Shown here: positions 7,073 through 11,719 of the stretch, piece after piece
How positions within the stretch are numbered: position 1 is the first letter of the stretch
How the letters are laid out: every line of letters begins with the position of its first letter
Assembly (NCBI GenBank): GCA_020426425.1
Contig: JAGQQB010000070.1
Location: 1-11,719 of the forward strand
Length of the DNA: 11,719 nt
Reading direction: 5' to 3'
Origin: Planctomycetaceae bacterium
GTDB lineage: Bacteria > Planctomycetota > Planctomycetia > Planctomycetales > Planctomycetaceae
Position numbers and translations under genes: made by a program
Notes under the pieces: generated by a model
Databases searched by the model: none
The model's input: the letters and a program-made list of their open reading frames with translations, nothing else
What the model was told of the DNA's origin: nothing

Positions 7073-7756
7073 TTATTGTTGAACGGAGGGTGCGTACGAC
7101 CCTCCGAGTCGTGATTCCAACTGGCCTTTTCGTTCCTCATTCCGCTGCAGTTCACCAGTGAGTTGCACCTGGAGGTTTTCCAGTTGAGCTTCAATCTGCT
7201 GCAAACGGTAGATATCGACGTCTAATTCACGCACCTGTTGCTTCAAACGAAACACATCTTCTCGACGTGCGGCCACCTGCAGTTCGAGTTTCTGTGACTC
7301 GGAGGTCGCCGTGATCACGTCGGTCGACGTCTTGTCCACTTCGGCACGGACCGCGACCAATCGCTCGCGCAGATTCTTTTCGTACTGTTGCAGCGCCAAT
7401 TCATCGGCAAGTCGTGCGGCGACAAGTTCGTCCCGCTTGGTTTGCAGTTCTGTCTGCCGCTGCTTGTACAGGGTAATGTCCTGCTTATTGGTCTGATCGA
7501 CCTCAGCCAGCACCTTAACCATCACATCGGGCAGCGCCTTGGCGGTGGCGACGCTGCTGCCATCGCGGCCGCGCTTCGCTTCCCACTGGCCGCCGGCCCC
7601 TTCCTGCTTGATGACTGTATATGCATCGAACGCAGGGTCCGACAGTGCCTGCGACATCTCTGGTTCGCCAAACGTAATGGCGATGGCAAAGCCCATAAAG
7701 GCGATGCTCCCCACAGCGAAGGCGACGGCCAGGATCTTGCTGATGCGTGTCAACAT
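7073..7756 (-). CDS. membrane-anchored coiled-coil protein
   Basis: A 227-residue protein of no family I can name. Residues 6-28 form a transmembrane helix (ILAVAFAVGSIAFMGFAIAI); a short region at about 30-80 contains EPEMSQALSDPAFDAY and GGQWEAKRGRDGSS; the rest, about 85-217, is a long coiled coil rich in Glu, Gln, Arg and Leu, with Val/Leu heptad positions (VRELDVDIYRLQQIEAQLEN). It ends in a short Gly/Ser/Pro tail. Unlike its neighbours it has no C-terminal beta domain. I chose the ATG at 7756 because a good promoter at 7800-7829 would start transcription near the alternative GTG at 7795, leaving about 37 nt of leader for the ATG; no Shine-Dalgarno site is obvious. It lies upstream of the gene at 6033-6902 on the same strand and is divergent from the gene at 8379, which suggests shared regulation. 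A part in an envelope complex with those proteins is inference. Confidence 0.85.
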   Translation of the reverse strand: MLTRISKILAVAFAVGSIAFMGFAIAITFGEPEMSQALSDPAFDAYTVIKQEGAGGQWEAKRGRDGSSVATAKALPDVMVKVLAEVDQTNKQDITLYKQRQTELQTKRDELVAARLADELALQQYEKNLRERLVAVRAEVDKTSTDVITATSESQKLELQVAARREDVFRLKQQVRELDVDIYRLQQIEAQLENLQVQLTGELQRNEERKGQLESRLGGSYAPSVQQ

Positions 7757-7799
7757 GTGCGATGCATTCAGAGGGGCCGGGTGATGGGACAACACTCCG

Positions 7800-7829
7800 A
7801 TCTTACGGCGGAGGAAAAATCAGTGTCAA
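7800..7829 (-). promoter_or_regulatory. sigma70-like promoter for the gene at 7073-7756
   Basis: The minus strand has a perfect -35 box TTGACA (7824-7829), an 18-nt spacer and a -10 box TAAGAT (7800-7805), four of six matches to TATAAT. Transcription would begin near 7793, giving a leader of about 37 nt to the ATG at 7756. Downstream genes to 5918 may be read from it. Confidence 0.55.
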
Positions 7830-7931
7830 CAGGCGCGTTCGTCTTGGGAACCAGAATCCCCACAATCACGGCAGACACCGTGACTCGTCTATCGGACAAC
7901 GGTCATCGCCCATCTGCAGGCAATCGTGGTC

Positions 7932-7959
7932 GGAACCGATGACCACTGCAGATCGTTCC
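7932..7959. repeat. inverted repeat in the divergent region
   Basis: GGAACCGAT and ATCGTTCC can pair over 8 bp with one bulged C, around an 11-nt loop. It lies about 100 nt upstream of the minus-strand promoter. No T-run follows on either strand, so an operator or structured-RNA role is more likely than a terminator. Confidence 0.35.
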
Positions 7960-7967
7960 CACCCATG

Positions 7968-7988
7968 CCGGTTATGCGAATTAACCGG
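7968..7988. repeat. inverted repeat CCGGTTA / TAACCGG
   Basis: Two perfect 7-bp arms, CCGGTTA and TAACCGG, are separated by 7 nt (TGCGAAT). The centre-to-centre spacing of the arms is 14 nt, so it could bind a dimeric regulator. It lies 90 nt upstream of the plus-strand -35 box and about 140 nt from the minus-strand one. Confidence 0.45.
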
Positions 7989-8078
7989 TCTGTTGACTGT
8001 TGCTGTCGTCGACGCGCCCGTCGGGGCAGATCGTGGCTTAACGACCCGAGATTCGCTGACTCATCCCGTTGAATCTTC

Positions 8079-8107
8079 TTGACTCTCTCCCCGGTGACCT
8101 CGATACT
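8079..8107 (+). promoter_or_regulatory. sigma70-like promoter for the gene at 8379-9929
   Basis: TTGACT (8079-8084, five of six to TTGACA), an ideal 17-nt spacer, and GATACT (8102-8107, four of six to TATAAT). Transcription would start near 8114, leaving a leader of about 265 nt. The -10 box runs into the left arm of the hairpin at 8106-8128. Confidence 0.5.
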
Positions 8108-8128
8108 GCCAGTAGGAGATACTGGCAG
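8106..8128. repeat. 9-bp perfect inverted repeat over a promoter start point
   Basis: CTGCCAGTA and TACTGGCAG pair perfectly around the loop GGAGA. The left arm overlaps the last two bases of the -10 box at 8102-8107 and the centre falls at about +2 to +4 of the expected transcript. That is a classic place for a repressor operator; it could instead be a 5'-end stem in the mRNA. No U-run follows, so it is not a terminator. Confidence 0.55.
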
Positions 8129-8378
8129 CAGGACATGTGATTTCATCACTTCGCGCGACTGCAGCTGGCATACCCGTCACAGCGAATGTGCGGGTTCACC
8201 TGCGAAGTTGGGATGCATTGAAGTTCTTCAGCCCAATGATCGACAAACAGGATGAGTCCGTGAACTGCGCGATTGATGCGCGTAGCATTGTCTGTTCAGC
8301 AGGTGGGTGTTGAAGGAGCACTCTCGCTTGCCAAGTCTCGATTGCCGCTCGGCAGACCTTGTTGACAAGAGAGTCACT

Positions 8379-9929
8379 ATGGCAGGATCGTCCAAACCAA
8401 CCGCAGTTCACTTCACCCTCGCTTTCTTTGTCACGGCGACATTGATTCTAGGGATTATCTGCTATCTCAACGCCAAGGAACTGGCGAAGGCGCAGGCGGA
8501 CGCCAAGGCGCAAGGAGACAAAGCCCAGCAGGCACAGTCTGAGCTATCCAAGACCTTGGATCAGGTCACCGCCCTGACGGAAATGATCGGGTATAACTCG
8601 TCCGACCTGGGCGAAGCGGGAATCTCTGCCGACCAGTTGCCTGATGGCACTGTTCGTAAATCGTTGTTCACCGCACTCGTCACCAATGGTGGCGCCACCG
8701 TACAGCCCTCACCAACGGCCCCCAAGGTATCCGACACGCTGCTGGCGATGCGGACCGCCCTGGATGCGGCCAATTCACAGAACGAGTCTCTGCAGGTCGC
8801 CGTGAAGAGTGCGGAAGACCGTCTGAATCAGGAACTGGCTTCCCACCGCAACGAGAAGCAGCAATTGGCCATGTCCCAGGCCGACTCCGAAAAGCAGCTG
8901 CAGGACAAGGTTGTAAAGGAACAGGAAGTTCTGCGTTCGAAAGATGATGAAATCTCCAAGCTCAGCGAACAGTATCGCCGCACCTTAATCGAGAAGGAAC
9001 AGGTACTCGACGAACTCGATCAGGTGCGCGAAGAGAAGGACGCTGATATCGCCTTGCTCGAAAAGCAGGTGCAGGAACTCCGTCGGAAGTTGGATGAACT
9101 CGAACAGATCTCGTTCGAAATCCCGGATGGCAAGATTGTGCGTGTGAACTCCACCACCGGCGATGTCTGGATCAATCTCGGCTTCGCGGACGGCCTGCGC
9201 GAGCAGACCAACTTTGCCGTATACATTCAGGGGAACGATGGCATGGCCCGGGGTGCCGAAGACGTGAAGGGGAAAGTCTCCGTCACGCGGATTACCGGCC
9301 CTCACCAATGCGAAGCCAAGATCATTTCCGAGGATCTTGATCGCCCCATTCGCGAGGACGATCTCGTCTACACGCCGCTGTGGACGCCTGGCGTGAAGGA
9401 GTATTTCGCGTTCGTGGGCTTGATCGACTTCGATGGCGATGGCAACTCTGATCGGGAGTTGCTGCACGATCTGATGAAAAACGCGAATGCGGAAATCGAA
9501 GTCGAAGTCTCGGACGAAGGAGATCGCATTCCCGCCGAAGGCCGACTCAGCGCGAACACCAAATTCCTGGTTATGGGCGAGATGCCCGATCCCAGTGCCG
9601 TGCCGGCGTTCGACACTGCTCGTCGCGAACAGATTGAGAACATGTCGCGCGAACGGACCGCCTTGCAGGAAGAAGCCCTCCGCATGGGGGTTCGCATCGT
9701 CCGGTTGCAGGACTTCCTGACATGGGCCGGAGTTGGCTCCCAGGAACGAATGTTCGTCCCTGGCCAGCGGCGTGCGTTTACGTTGAAGTCCGGTTCCCGC
9801 AGCGCATCGACCAATGAAGAACTCGGCAACAGCCGACTCTCGTCTGGTCAGGTGTCGGAACTCTTCAACCGCGATGGAACCGGCCAGAAGAAGTCCGAAG
9901 GAACCACGAGCAGTCTGTTCAAGAACTAG
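8379..9929 (+). CDS. membrane-anchored coiled-coil protein with beta-rich and Asp-loop domains
   Basis: A 516-residue protein with no family name I recognise. In order: a transmembrane helix at about 10-30 (FTLAFFVTATLILGIICYL); a short coiled coil at 32-70 (Ala/Lys/Gln-rich); a less ordered stretch with prolines to about 120; a long coiled coil at 125-244; a beta-rich domain at 248-333 with VWINLGFADGL, KGKVSVTRITG and IREDDLVYTPL; then 340-402, containing the calcium-loop-like DFDGDGNSD (350-358) and ending STRAND-like NTKFLVMGEMPDP, loosely BRCT-like; another helical stretch at 413-445; and a Ser/Gly/Asn-rich tail. The beta-rich domain is alignable with that of the protein at 6033-6902. 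I chose the ATG at 8379 (GAGAG 5 nt upstream); a GTG at 8307 would add 24 residues with no membrane-protein logic. It is divergent from the gene at 7073-7756 and is followed by a hairpin at 10032-10067. Confidence 0.9.
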   Translation: MAGSSKPTAVHFTLAFFVTATLILGIICYLNAKELAKAQADAKAQGDKAQQAQSELSKTLDQVTALTEMIGYNSSDLGEAGISADQLPDGTVRKSLFTALVTNGGATVQPSPTAPKVSDTLLAMRTALDAANSQNESLQVAVKSAEDRLNQELASHRNEKQQLAMSQADSEKQLQDKVVKEQEVLRSKDDEISKLSEQYRRTLIEKEQVLDELDQVREEKDADIALLEKQVQELRRKLDELEQISFEIPDGKIVRVNSTTGDVWINLGFADGLREQTNFAVYIQGNDGMARGAEDVKGKVSVTRITGPHQCEAKIISEDLDRPIREDDLVYTPLWTPGVKEYFAFVGLIDFDGDGNSDRELLHDLMKNANAEIEVEVSDEGDRIPAEGRLSANTKFLVMGEMPDPSAVPAFDTARREQIENMSRERTALQEEALRMGVRIVRLQDFLTWAGVGSQERMFVPGQRRAFTLKSGSRSASTNEELGNSRLSSGQVSELFNRDGTGQKKSEGTTSSLFKN

Positions 9930-10281
9930 CGCCAGGGCGATCCTGAGGATTCGCTCACAGTCGGCAAAGCGCAGTGCCCAGTCGTCAGAGTAGACGCTGA
10001 AGGTTGAGCCCAGAAGACAACCAACGATAACACAGCCCACTCAGGTCGGCAGACCTGGGTGGGCTGTTGCCATCTGTGGAGGCCAGTCCGGCAGGGCAGA
10101 GGCAGATTGCATCGCGTGGTTCACTCGGACATCGGCACCTTTGGCGAAACTGGAATTCAGCGAGAAACAGCCAAGAAAGTTTGATCCATTCGTGATCTGC
10201 TCCGTATTCCCCTTCGTGCATGCCAGATCGTTCCTTGGCAACTCACGCACACATTTCGCCACGAACCCCAAAAGGAATCTA
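9930..10281. other. 352-nt spacer between two plus-strand genes
   Basis: Open frames on the minus strand here are shadows without protein character. The stretch holds the 16-bp hairpin at 10032-10067 and, presumably, the promoter of the gene at 10282. A weak candidate pair (TTGATC at about 10182, TATTCC at about 10206) is not convincing. Confidence 0.5.
10032..10067 (+). terminator. 16-bp hairpin, probable terminator of the gene at 8379-9929
   Basis: ACAGCCCACTCAGGTC's arm at 10032-10047 pairs with 10052-10067 over 16 bp (one G-T pair) around the tetraloop GGCA. It is GC-rich and 100 nt after the stop codon at 9929. Only TGTT follows the stem and no real T-run, so termination may be inefficient or the hairpin may instead stabilise the mRNA end. 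The flanks AACA and TGTT would let it act in both directions. Confidence 0.6.
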
Positions 10282-10707
10282 ATGCGTCGCCCACACCTGC
10301 TCTTGCTGATCGCCGCAACACTGCTCGGCACCAACTCGTCCAGTCAGGCCGCAGATGGCAACCAAATCGCAACCGGTCGCTATGAACTGCGATTGATCAT
10401 TGAGGACCAGGCCAACCCGGAGAACAAGGATATTCGCTTGCCTGCCAAGGTCGTCGTGGATGACGCGCAGGTGACCATCGACACCCATGGATTGGCGGGA
10501 AATCCAGTGAAGCTAAGAGGACTTCAGCAGTCGGGGACCATTAAGTTCGGTGTCACCGAACCGGAGGACGAATCACTCGTGACAATCATCTTTACCGGAG
10601 CGGGGATGCAAGACGCCACCGCGCAAGGAAAGCTGACAATTCTGATCGACGGCGACAAGAAGGCCAGTGGAACCTGGACTCTGACTTCGGCGGACAAGCC
10701 GCGGTAG
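10282..10707 (+). CDS. small exported beta-rich protein, function unknown
   Basis: A 141-residue protein with a Sec signal peptide at 1-23 (RRPHLLLLIAATLLGTNSSSQA, cleavage before ADGNQ). The mature part has regular alternating hydrophobic strands: GRYELRLIIED, AKVVVDDAQVTIDTHG, GTIKFGVTE, LVTIIFTGAGM, GKLTILIDGDKKASGTWTLT. This suggests a beta-sandwich or lipocalin-like barrel in the periplasm. I recognise no family or catalytic motif and there are no cysteines in the mature part. The ATG at 10282 has AAAGGA 5 nt upstream and starts a clean signal peptide; longer in-frame starts run through non-coding sequence. It is separated from the gene at 8379 by a hairpin and is probably its own unit. 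It converges on the nucleoid-like gene; 216 nt separate the stop codons. Confidence 0.85.
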   Translation: MRRPHLLLLIAATLLGTNSSSQAADGNQIATGRYELRLIIEDQANPENKDIRLPAKVVVDDAQVTIDTHGLAGNPVKLRGLQQSGTIKFGVTEPEDESLVTIIFTGAGMQDATAQGKLTILIDGDKKASGTWTLTSADKPR

Positions 10708-10808
10708 ATCGAGTAGGACGACGAAACTCGACCGACCGAATCGCTCTCGCTGCTGGCAGCCCCGCTGTAACCCCGTGGTAAGAGTGCGCACGAGTGCATG
10801 TCGGTCAC

Positions 10809-10841
10809 AAAAAACGGAGACCCAGTCGCCTGGATCTCCGT
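10809..10841 (-). terminator. intrinsic terminator of the nucleoid-like protein gene
   Basis: On the minus strand ACGGAGATCCA and TGGGTCTCCGT form a stem (7 bp, one mismatch, 3 bp) around GGCGAC, followed directly by a run of six T (10809-10814). It is 83-115 nt after the stop codon at 10924. It is the clearest rho-independent terminator in the window. Confidence 0.85.
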
Positions 10842-10923
10842 CAAACTCAATTCTGTCTGCATAACTGCCGGCATTGGCCACGGTGTTCATCACCGTGTGT
10901 CAGCCTGGCAGGGTGCGGTAGAT

Positions 10924-11307
10924 CTAACCGCGATTCAGACCCTGCAACGAACGCAGGATTTCGATGGCAGCTTCGGTGCTGCCCGCCTTGGCAACCAGAT
11001 CGACAGCGGCCTGGAGCGAATCAAGGCTGATACTGCCAGCGGACTTCGTTGCCTTCGGAGCGCCTTTGGCGGCCGCTGGACGAGGCTTGCGAACCACTGT
11101 GCGGCGACCCTTCTTCCGCAGACCGAGCTTACGGCGCATATTCGAGAAGGCCACGTTGCACGAGGCTTCGTTGATGTCAACACCGGGGAACTTTGCTTTG
11201 AGTGCTTCGTAGCATTCCCGGCCGGTCGACTGGGGATTGGATTCAAGATGAGCACGGATTTCCGCAGACATATTGATCTGTCCGCGAGCTGCCTTCTTCT
11301 TTGCCAT
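10924..11307 (-). CDS. small basic nucleoid-like DNA-binding protein
   Basis: A 127-residue basic protein. Residues 1-9 are Lys-rich (MAKKKAARG); 12-62 form a helical domain (MSAEIRAHLESNPQSTGREC, YEALKAKFPGVDINEAS, NVAFSNMRRKLG) that looks like a small helix-turn-helix or winged-helix fold. Residues 62-90 are a Lys/Arg/Pro/Ala linker (LRKKGRRTVVRKPRPAAAKG), much like histone H1-like tails, and 94-125 form two amphipathic helices (LDSLQAAVDLVAKAG, TEAAIEILRSLQGL), likely for dimerisation. Planctomycetes have multiple paralogues of this plan (basic N-terminus, helical domain, basic linker, helical pair); I have no established name for it. The likely role is binding DNA in the nucleoid, inferred from charge and architecture. 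The ATG at 11307 has AAGGA 10 nt upstream; a frame that stays open to 11436 has no better start. A strong terminator at 10809-10841 ends it. Confidence 0.85.
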   Translation of the reverse strand: MAKKKAARGQINMSAEIRAHLESNPQSTGRECYEALKAKFPGVDINEASCNVAFSNMRRKLGLRKKGRRTVVRKPRPAAAKGAPKATKSAGSISLDSLQAAVDLVAKAGSTEAAIEILRSLQGLNRG

Positions 11308-11334
11308 GGGTACGTATTCCTTGGTTTCAGTGAT

Positions 11335-11357
11335 GGTGGACCACACATGTGTCCACC
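11335..11357. repeat. inverted repeat GGTGGAC / GTCCACC near the start codon
   Basis: Perfect 7-bp arms around a 9-nt centre that includes the palindrome ACATGT. It lies 28-50 nt upstream of the ATG at 11307, just before the Shine-Dalgarno site (11318-11322). It could be an autoregulatory operator or an mRNA stem affecting translation. Confidence 0.5.
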
Positions 11358-11368
11358 GAATGTCATGA

Positions 11369-11410
11369 CCGGTTCGACAGCCTGCAACGTCAACGGCGTC
11401 CTGGAACCGG
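11369..11410. repeat. inverted repeat CCGGTTC / GAACCGG
   Basis: Perfect 7-bp outer arms at 11369-11375 and 11404-11410. A further internal pairing (GAC-GCC with GGC-GTC, one bulge) would extend the stem to about 13 bp. It lies directly upstream of the dyad at 11335-11357, so the two may form a pair of stems in the leader. Confidence 0.4.
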
Positions 11411-11569
11411 CTACTCGCCTGTCGCATCGAATTCACCTGACAATCTCAGGCTACTGTAAGACATGCGAGCAGGGCGTTCACAATTGACCGTTCTCAGGGG
11501 AATTAGCACGCCGGTGAAAACGATTAACTCTCACCTGATTTGCGAGCGACTACGGACTAATCCAGTGCT

Positions 11570-11602
11570 GGTAACGAGTCACCTTCCGCATTGGGAATGC
11601 GG
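11570..11602. repeat. two adjacent hairpins
   Basis: On the minus strand CCGCATT/AATGCGG (11586-11602, 7 bp, loop CCC) is followed after 2 nt by GGTGA/TTACC (11570-11583, 5 bp with one G-T, loop CTCG). A short palindrome CCAG-TG-CTGG (11562-11571) follows directly. Two compact stems in a row suggest a folded RNA. Confidence 0.4.
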
Positions 11603-11719
11603 GATGTGTGGCTTAGGCTATTGGCTTGCGCCGTAACTGCAAGGGAATCCCCGCCGGTTTTTTGTAATTCCCACAACTAATTACGCCATTGATGCACAGA
11701 ACTTGAACAAACAGACAGG

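Larger units (their letters stand above)
7757..8378. other. 622-nt divergent regulatory region
   Basis: No credible gene lies here; the open frames on both strands are low in protein character. It holds a minus-strand promoter (7800-7829), inverted repeats at 7932-7959 and 7968-7988, a plus-strand promoter (8079-8107) with a 9-bp hairpin over its start point (8106-8128), and a long apparent leader for the gene at 8379. The length and the number of dyads suggest more than two simple promoters. Confidence 0.6.
11308..11719. other. 412-nt leader/upstream region of the nucleoid-like gene
   Basis: No gene fits on either strand to the right edge. The sequence is full of inverted repeats: 11335-11357, 11369-11410, 11436-11450 (CCTGA/TCAGG), 11513-11535 (GGTGA/TCACC) and 11570-11602. 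A T6 run at 11658-11663 has no convincing stem before it. A promoter for the minus-strand gene must be here, but only weak candidates (TTGTGA, TACAGT, with long spacing) are visible. It could be a structured 5' leader, a regulatory region or a small RNA gene. Confidence 0.45.

Noticed and set aside
8362..8367. Perfect TTGACA upstream of the gene at 8379
   Set aside because: It is only 11 nt before the start codon, so no -10 box could lie between it and the gene.
8307..8378. GTG start giving a 24-residue longer version of the gene at 8379
   Set aside because: The added residues are not membrane-like, lack a good ribosome site, and the ATG at 8379 has GAGAG at 5 nt.
11497..11535. Plus-strand GGGGAAT and GGTGAAAAC, similar to cobalamin riboswitch boxes
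   Set aside because: The spacing is too long, the B12 box is absent, and no plus-strand gene follows in the window.
11570..11640. Resemblance of the minus strand (CGCAAGCC, GCCTAAGCC, GTTACC) to a c-di-GMP (GEMM) riboswitch
   Set aside because: The first GEMM helix with its GAAA tetraloop and the GGGACGCAAAGCC core are missing, so the match is limited to short common words.
11641..11663. Possible plus-strand terminator ending in T6
   Set aside because: No stable stem precedes the T-run and no plus-strand gene ends nearby.
1..11719. CRISPR array, tRNA/rRNA genes, insertion sequence or prophage
   Set aside because: No regularly spaced identical repeats, no cloverleaf or rRNA-like sequence, and no transposase, integrase or phage protein was seen.

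Overview
The window looks like a planctomycete chromosome (Planctomycetota). It carries two formylglycine-type sulfatases, a Tat-exported DUF1501 protein of the kind abundant in that phylum, a small basic nucleoid-like protein, several membrane-anchored coiled-coil proteins without a named family, and intergenic 8-nt phased repeats that I associate with planctomycete genomes. Base composition is moderately GC-rich. Nothing fixes a genus.

Layout. On the minus strand, 63-1640 is a secreted sulfatase. Upstream of it lies a 444-nt non-coding stretch with two arrays of degenerate octamers, then ubiX (2085-2702, flavin prenyltransferase). A very short possible gene sits just upstream of ubiX. On the plus strand, 2989-5826 is a two-gene unit: a Tat-exported DUF1501 protein followed 27 nt later by a second sulfatase. 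Converging on it from the minus strand is a group encoding a 44-residue single-span membrane protein (5918-6052), a membrane-anchored coiled-coil protein with a C-terminal beta-rich domain (6033-6902), and a second membrane-anchored coiled-coil protein (7073-7756). A 622-nt divergent regulatory region with two good sigma70-like promoters and several inverted repeats separates these from a plus-strand gene (8379-9929). That gene encodes a larger membrane-anchored coiled-coil protein whose beta-rich domain resembles the one at 6033-6902. A hairpin follows at 10032-10067, then a small exported beta-rich protein (10282-10707). A minus-strand nucleoid-like protein (10924-11307) ends in a clear intrinsic terminator at 10809-10841 and is preceded by a long, inverted-repeat-rich leader that runs to the right edge.

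How the parts fit. The left half is sulfated-polysaccharide metabolism plus a cofactor enzyme: two sulfatases and a DUF1501 protein exported across the inner membrane, and UbiX making prenyl-FMN for a UbiD-type decarboxylase encoded elsewhere. The middle (5918-9929) is the best candidate for an undescribed system. It holds four membrane proteins in a divergent arrangement, three of them with long coiled coils, and two sharing a C-terminal domain with an MreC- or FlgT-C-like look. They read like parts of one envelope complex or scaffold, but that function is inferred from architecture only. The right end encodes a putative chromatin-like DNA-binding protein.
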